From Ditibartonella apihabitans (GTDB lineage Bacteria; Pseudomonadota; Alphaproteobacteria; Rhizobiales; Rhizobiaceae), in contig NZ_CP015820.1 of assembly GCF_002007485.1 (NCBI RefSeq), positions 1,736,001 to 1,800,000 on the forward strand: a stretch of 64,000 bases of DNA. The letters run 5' to 3'. The notes beneath the pieces were generated by a model, which was given only the letters and a program-made list of their open reading frames with translations, was not told the DNA's origin and searched no databases. The position numbers and the translations under genes are program-made. Every line of letters starts with the position of its first letter. Within the stretch, counting starts at the first letter, position 1. This document shows, piece by piece, positions 60,168 to 64,000 of the stretch.

Positions 60168-61683
60168 CCCTTTTGTTCTGAAAATCGTCCGGTGCATCGG
60201 GGTCACCGGGCAGTGTTTCCAATCCCAGATCGGGAAAAGCGGCAATGCGTTTACCGCCGAAATCGGTTCTTACCACCAGAAGCCCGCGTTCTTCGAAATA
60301 GGTTAGAAGGTGACGTGCGCGACTCATAGAATGCGTGCCATAAAGGCGGGCAAGCGTTGCATCGGAAGGGCATGGTTTGCCACTCACGGCAGCTTCCGCG
60401 ACATTCAAAAACACACCTTGAATATCATCAGTCAAAGTTTCGGAAAGCGCTAAAGCTTTTTGCCACGTTTCGCTTGAAGCTGTTTCCTCGTCAATAGCGG
60501 CTTGTGCTAGTGCAAGTTTGCGCCTGAACTGGGCAAGATCAAGCAGTTCTCCCGGAACACGGTGAATGCGGCAGCGCACCAGAAAATCCTGATAAAGCAC
60601 TGCAACCGAACGGAAAGAAGCATCTTTATCATCAACAATTTCGCGTAATACCGCATCAAGTTCGGCTTCGCGTTCCTGTTCGTCAATTTCAGGAAAGAGG
60701 CTTTGAGCTTCTTGCGGTTCTTCCTGCTTCTGGCGCACCAGCTCTTCCAATATTTCATTGGTGGGTTTGGGGGGTGGCGGAGGTGCGGCGCGCCTTATCG
60801 GCATAATCATTTCTTCAGGCGATGGTGTGAAGATCAGGTCTTCCGCATCGACTGGCGCTTGCGGCAAGGGAAGAAGTTTGGGGCTTGTCGAACGGGCAGC
60901 TGTTTCCACGGGGCCAATGACCACGTGAAGCGGGCGGCGCGACAAAGCCGGACCGAGCGCTACAAAATGCCCGCGTTCAAGATCGCGGAACATTTCTGCC
61001 TGACGGCGCTCCATGCCTAAAAGGTCGGCAGCACGCGCCATATCAATATCAAGAAATGTCCGCCCCATTAAGAAGTTCGAAGCTTCGGCTGCGACATTTT
61101 TTGCTAGTTTCGCAAGACGCTGGGTGGCAATAACACCGGCAAGTCCACGTTTTCTACCCCGACACATGAGATTGGTCATGGCTCCAAGCGAAAGCTTGCG
61201 CGCTTCGTCGGAAACATCGCCTGCGGCAGCGGGAGCAAATAATTGTGCTTCGTCCACCACCACCAGAAGCGGATACCAATAATCGCGCTCGGCATCAAAA
61301 AGCCCGCCCAGAAAGGCGGCTGCGGCACGCATTTGTTGTTCGGTATCAAGCCCTTCAAGGTTCAAAATAGCAGAAACGCGATGTTGGCGCACACGCGCGG
61401 CAATACGTGTCAATTCGACTTCGGTGCGTTGTGCTTCGACAACCACATGGCCGAATTTGTCGGCAAGCGTAACAAAATCCCCTTCCGGATCAATCACACA
61501 TTGCTGCACCCAATGGGCGCTTTGTTCAAGCAGCCTGCGTAACAAATGCGATTTTCCCGAACCGGAATTGCCTTGCACCAGCAAACGCGTTGCCAATAAT
61601 TCTTCAAGATCAAGGCTCGCCACTTTCGAGCCGGTCAAGGCGCCACGTTCAAAAATAGTTCCAAGATTGATGTCGACCGTCAT
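60154..61683 (-). CDS. HerA/DUF87-like ATP-binding protein
   Basis: A 509-residue P-loop ATPase of the HerA-FtsK superfamily. Walker A GNSGSGKSH (about 38-46) is followed by DPEGDFVTLAD (about 65-75), Walker B LLVVVDEAQLF (about 141-151), and ATQRLAKLAKN (about 187-197, sensor region). A Pro-rich linker (RRAAPPPPPKPTNE, about 298-311) leads to a charged helical region and a C-terminal winged-helix-like part. HerA-type proteins translocate DNA; no NurA nuclease or defence partner is next to it, so its role is open. Start ATG 61683 (the frame has a TTG at 61689); weak ribosome site. Confidence 0.85.
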   Translation of the reverse strand: MTVDINLGTIFERGALTGSKVASLDLEELLATRLLVQGNSGSGKSHLLRRLLEQSAHWVQQCVIDPEGDFVTLADKFGHVVVEAQRTEVELTRIAARVRQHRVSAILNLEGLDTEQQMRAAAAFLGGLFDAERDYWYPLLVVVDEAQLFAPAAAGDVSDEARKLSLGAMTNLMCRGRKRGLAGVIATQRLAKLAKNVAAEASNFLMGRTFLDIDMARAADLLGMERRQAEMFRDLERGHFVALGPALSRRPLHVVIGPVETAARSTSPKLLPLPQAPVDAEDLIFTPSPEEMIMPIRRAAPPPPPKPTNEILEELVRQKQEEPQEAQSLFPEIDEQEREAELDAVLREIVDDKDASFRSVAVLYQDFLVRCRIHRVPGELLDLAQFRRKLALAQAAIDEETASSETWQKALALSETLTDDIQGVFLNVAEAAVSGKPCPSDATLARLYGTHSMSRARHLLTYFEERGLLVVRTDFGGKRIAAFPDLGLETLPGDPDAPDDFQNKRDAAE

Positions 61684-61987
61684 TGCCAAGCCATCAATTG
61701 CCGAACCGTGAAAAGGCTCCGAGAATATTGAAACAAAAATATGGTTGATTCTTTTTCCATGATTCCTTTTAGCATTTCCTTGTCAAAAGATGAAAAAAAC
61801 GTCATTTTTTCCCACAACTCTTGCAAGCTCGCAATCTTTCTATTATAGCACCCCAATCCACGTCGACACCCTTGGAGGCAGCGTGGAATGGAACGGGGAC
61901 AGTCTTTGCCCTTATTCCATATTCATGTCCGGAGCTGTTGAACGTTCCCCGCATGGATCTCCAGTTTTTTTGAAAAGGACTTAAGCC
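61684..61987. other. Divergent leader region of rplY
   Basis: Contains the promoters of the ATPase gene and rplY. A TATTAT near 61841 with a TTGCAA upstream is a possible rplY -10/-35 pair, but spacing is short (14 nt). A structured leader is possible. Confidence 0.4.
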
Positions 61988-62647
61988 ATGAGCAAAGTTT
62001 ACACACTCAAGGCCGAAGCACGCGAACGGGTTGGTAAGGGGTCCTCTCGTCACCTTCGCCGCAACGGTCTTGTTCCAGCAGTTATTTACGGCGACAAAAA
62101 GCCGGCACTTTCCATTGCCCTCCCCTATAAGGACATTTTTTACAAGATTCACGGTGGTGCATTCTTCACAACTATTGCCTCGATTGAAGTTGGCAACGAG
62201 AAGATTGAAGTTTTGCCGACCGATTTCCAGCTTGATCCGGTACGTGACTTCCCGATGCATGTCGATTTCTTGCGTGTTACGGAGAAATCAGTTGTTCACG
62301 TCAATGTTCCTGTCCACTTCCTCAATGAAGAAGAAGCTCCTGGTATCAAGACCGGTGGCGTTTTGAACATTGTTCGCCACGAAGTCGAACTTGCTGTTCC
62401 GGCTCACCATATTCCGGAAGCTATCAAGGTTGATCTTACCGGTTTGGAAGTTGGTGATTCCGTCCACATTTCCGACATCAAATTGCCGGAAGGCGTTACG
62501 CCGCTCATCAAAGACCGCGATTTCACCATTGCAACCATTGCAGCTCCTGTTGCATTGCCTGTTGAAGATGAAACACCGGCAACCGATGAAGCCACAGCAG
62601 CAACAGAAGAAACACCTGCTGAGACAACTGAAGAAAAAGCTGAATAA
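61988..62647 (+). CDS. rplY: 50S ribosomal protein L25 (general stress protein Ctc type)
   Basis: A 219-residue L25 of the long, Ctc type: N-terminal 5S rRNA-binding domain ([29 protein letters not shown], about 6-34), then a beta-domain (about 95-190, with [30 protein letters not shown]) and an acidic, Glu/Thr-Ala-rich tail. It binds 5S rRNA in the large subunit. GAAAAGGACTTAAGCC lies before the ATG. It is followed by pth after 60 nt, the common rplY-pth pair. Confidence 0.97.
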   Translation: MSKVYTLKAEARERVGKGSSRHLRRNGLVPAVIYGDKKPALSIALPYKDIFYKIHGGAFFTTIASIEVGNEKIEVLPTDFQLDPVRDFPMHVDFLRVTEKSVVHVNVPVHFLNEEEAPGIKTGGVLNIVRHEVELAVPAHHIPEAIKVDLTGLEVGDSVHISDIKLPEGVTPLIKDRDFTIATIAAPVALPVEDETPATDEATAATEETPAETTEEKAE

Positions 62648-62656
62648 TTTTTTTAA

Positions 62657-62685
62657 AAAAGGCGGGAAAAATTTTTGCGCCTTTT
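62657..62685 (+). terminator. Weak terminator or attenuator between rplY and pth
   Basis: AAAAGGCG pairs with CGCCTTTT around a 13-nt A/T-rich loop, leading into TTTTCTTTCC. It could lower the level of pth message relative to rplY. Confidence 0.5.
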
Positions 62686-62707
62686 CTTTCCAAGTGAGGT
62701 TTATCCC

Positions 62708-63421
62708 ATGTTGCTCATTGCCGGTCTCGGCAATCCCGGTTTTGAATATCAGGATAACCGCCACAATATCGGTTTCATGGCGGTTGATGAGATCAATCGC
62801 AAATACAAGTTCTCATCGTGGAATAAAAAGTTTAACGCACTTATTTCCAGCGGAACGATAGAAGGCGAAAAAGTCCTTCTTCTTAAACCTCAAACCTATA
62901 TGAATCTTTCCGGTCAGGCTGTTGGCGAAGCGATGCGCTTTTACAAGCTGCAACCGGAAAACATCATTGTCATTCATGACGAGCTTGATCTTGTCCCCGG
63001 AAAATTGCGGGTCAAAACCGGCGGCTCGAGCGGCGGGCATAACGGCATCAAATCCATTGACGCCCATTGTGGAAACAATTATCGCCGCATCCGTATCGGC
63101 ATCGGCCATCCGCAATCGAAGGAACAAGTAACAAACCATGTGCTCGGCAATTTCTCCAAAGCCGATCATGAATGGCTTGACCCTCTTCTCCAATCATTGG
63201 CCGACAATCTCGGTTTGCTTATTAATGGCAAAGACAGCCTGTTCATGAACCGCATTTCACTGGCACATGAGAAAGACGCCGAGAGCGAACACAAAAACAG
63301 TGGCGACAAGCCCAAAAAACAAAGCCACATCAGACAGGCTCGCCCCGCCCAACCAAAAGAACTTCCTGCCACCGGCCCTATGGCCGACATGTTGAAAAAA
63401 CTGTTCAAAAATAACGACTAA
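62708..63421 (+). CDS. pth: Peptidyl-tRNA hydrolase Pth
   Basis: A 237-residue enzyme that frees tRNA from stalled peptidyl-tRNA. It has [18 protein letters not shown] (about 6-23, with Asn10 and the catalytic His19-type residue), [15 protein letters not shown] (about 67-81), [15 protein letters not shown] (about 92-106) and [13 protein letters not shown] (about 109-121). The C-terminal ~45 residues are a Lys/Pro-rich extension common in this order. GAGG lies 8 nt before the ATG at 62708, which is preferred to the frame's earlier start. ychF, often next, is not present here. Confidence 0.97.
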   Translation: MLLIAGLGNPGFEYQDNRHNIGFMAVDEINRKYKFSSWNKKFNALISSGTIEGEKVLLLKPQTYMNLSGQAVGEAMRFYKLQPENIIVIHDELDLVPGKLRVKTGGSSGGHNGIKSIDAHCGNNYRRIRIGIGHPQSKEQVTNHVLGNFSKADHEWLDPLLQSLADNLGLLINGKDSLFMNRISLAHEKDAESEHKNSGDKPKKQSHIRQARPAQPKELPATGPMADMLKKLFKNND

Positions 63422-64000
63422 ACCAATTCGCTTCACTCATCTGAAAGCGAATACACGCGATAAAATGTGCGGCTTGGCTTTAGTCAAAAAGTGAGCCCCG
63501 TGACACGGTCGAAGCGGATAGCCCGCAAACACGAAAAGATTATATCCGGCCTCACGGTAATCTTCACCTACCAACGCTGACAATGGAATTTTTCTTAACT
63601 TGGCGGAAAATAGAATAATGTATTGCGCCAGGTTTTTGACTTTCAAAATCCTTAAATTGTCGGGTCTTGACTTGTCGGGGCTTTACCCGTTCCAATTTCT
63701 ATTTTGATAGGGCGAGTTATGTTGGCAGTAACGATGATTCATCAATCACCGACTGACGCTTTGACATGACAGAAGCCGGAAATTGGACATGAAAGCCCGC
63801 TGGAATTTACTTTTTCTGCCATTTTTAAGAAAAGAGGCAAAAAGCGAGCTAACCAAGGCAATAGACAATCCCCTTTGTTTAATTCGCAGAAAATAATAGG
63901 TTACAAAAATAATAAGCCGCAAAAAACAAATTTTTGAACAGTGCCTTCACAATATCACCGCAAAACGCCTGTAACCAAGTTGATAAGAGGCGAAAGTGAT
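63422..64000. other. Right-edge region, no gene seen
   Basis: About 580 nt to the window end. One short minus-strand frame (63437-63646) has no start signal or domain. Nothing else seen. Confidence 0.5.

Noticed and set aside
63437-63646. 69-codon minus-strand frame downstream of pth
   Set aside because: No start signal or family resemblance; too little to call a gene or pseudogene.

Overview
The window looks like a chromosomal segment of an alphaproteobacterium of the order Hyphomicrobiales (Rhizobiales), most like the Brucellaceae/Bartonellaceae branch. Evidence seen in the sequence: a BP26/OMP28-type SIMPL protein, a BA14K-family protein, an FtrABCD iron-uptake operon, an LsrB/VtlR-type LysR regulator beside trxB, an LpsB/LpcC core mannosyltransferase beside greA, and a lgt-midA-pgeF cluster. 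The moderate GC content with AT-rich spacers would suit a bee-gut-type Bartonella or a relative; that placement is inference.

Layout. 1-1.8 kb: the N-terminal part of a large MmeI-like DNA adenine methyltransferase running off the left edge. 2.4-4.8 kb: tRNA-Ile2(CAU), BP26-like SIMPL protein, YcgN and HlyU-like proteins. 4.8-9.2 kb: rpoD and dnaG, where the dnaG 3' end carries a stop and a frameshift. 9.6-18.8 kb: a GlsB-like membrane protein, YqeY, carA, an MFS exporter, the metalloprotease YpfJ and carB. 19.9-23.3 kb: ftrABCD with a RirA-type box at its promoter. 24.2-26.1 kb: an SbmA/BacA-like transporter fused to an apparently dead ABC ATPase domain. 26.4-31.2 kb: a cold-shock gene, then a cobalamin riboswitch controlling an unknown ORF, a BtuFCD-type B12 importer and a pseudoazurin. 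31.4-38.2 kb: aspartate aminotransferase, an AbcR-like small RNA, lsrB/vtlR, trxB, trkH and lrp. 38.3-41.7 kb: lpsB-greA preceded by a decayed AT-rich insert (RDD and Sel1 remnants) between two copies of the lpsB 3' end. 42-46 kb: an SH3/proline-rich secreted protein and uvrB. 47.5-49 kb: a second cold-shock gene and BA14K with a decayed tandem copy. 49-64 kb: MBL hydrolase, a two-component pair, DUF3008, CsaA, YbjN, UbiK, lgt-midA-pgeF, prs, a HerA-like ATPase, rplY and pth.

How genes work together. CarA and CarB form carbamoyl-phosphate synthetase although their genes lie 3.4 kb apart. FtrA-D import ferrous iron. BtuFCD import cobalamin under riboswitch control. LsrB/VtlR probably activates the adjacent sRNA through a perfect T-N11-A palindrome about 58-72 nt upstream of its predicted start. 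Lgt, MidA and PgeF form a translationally coupled cluster.

The most unusual items are the disrupted primase tail, the fused pseudo-ATPase transporter, the LysR-sRNA module, the B12 operon with a blue-copper protein and an orphan ORF, and the decayed island next to lpsB. No CRISPR array, prophage, intact insertion sequence or rRNA operon was seen.
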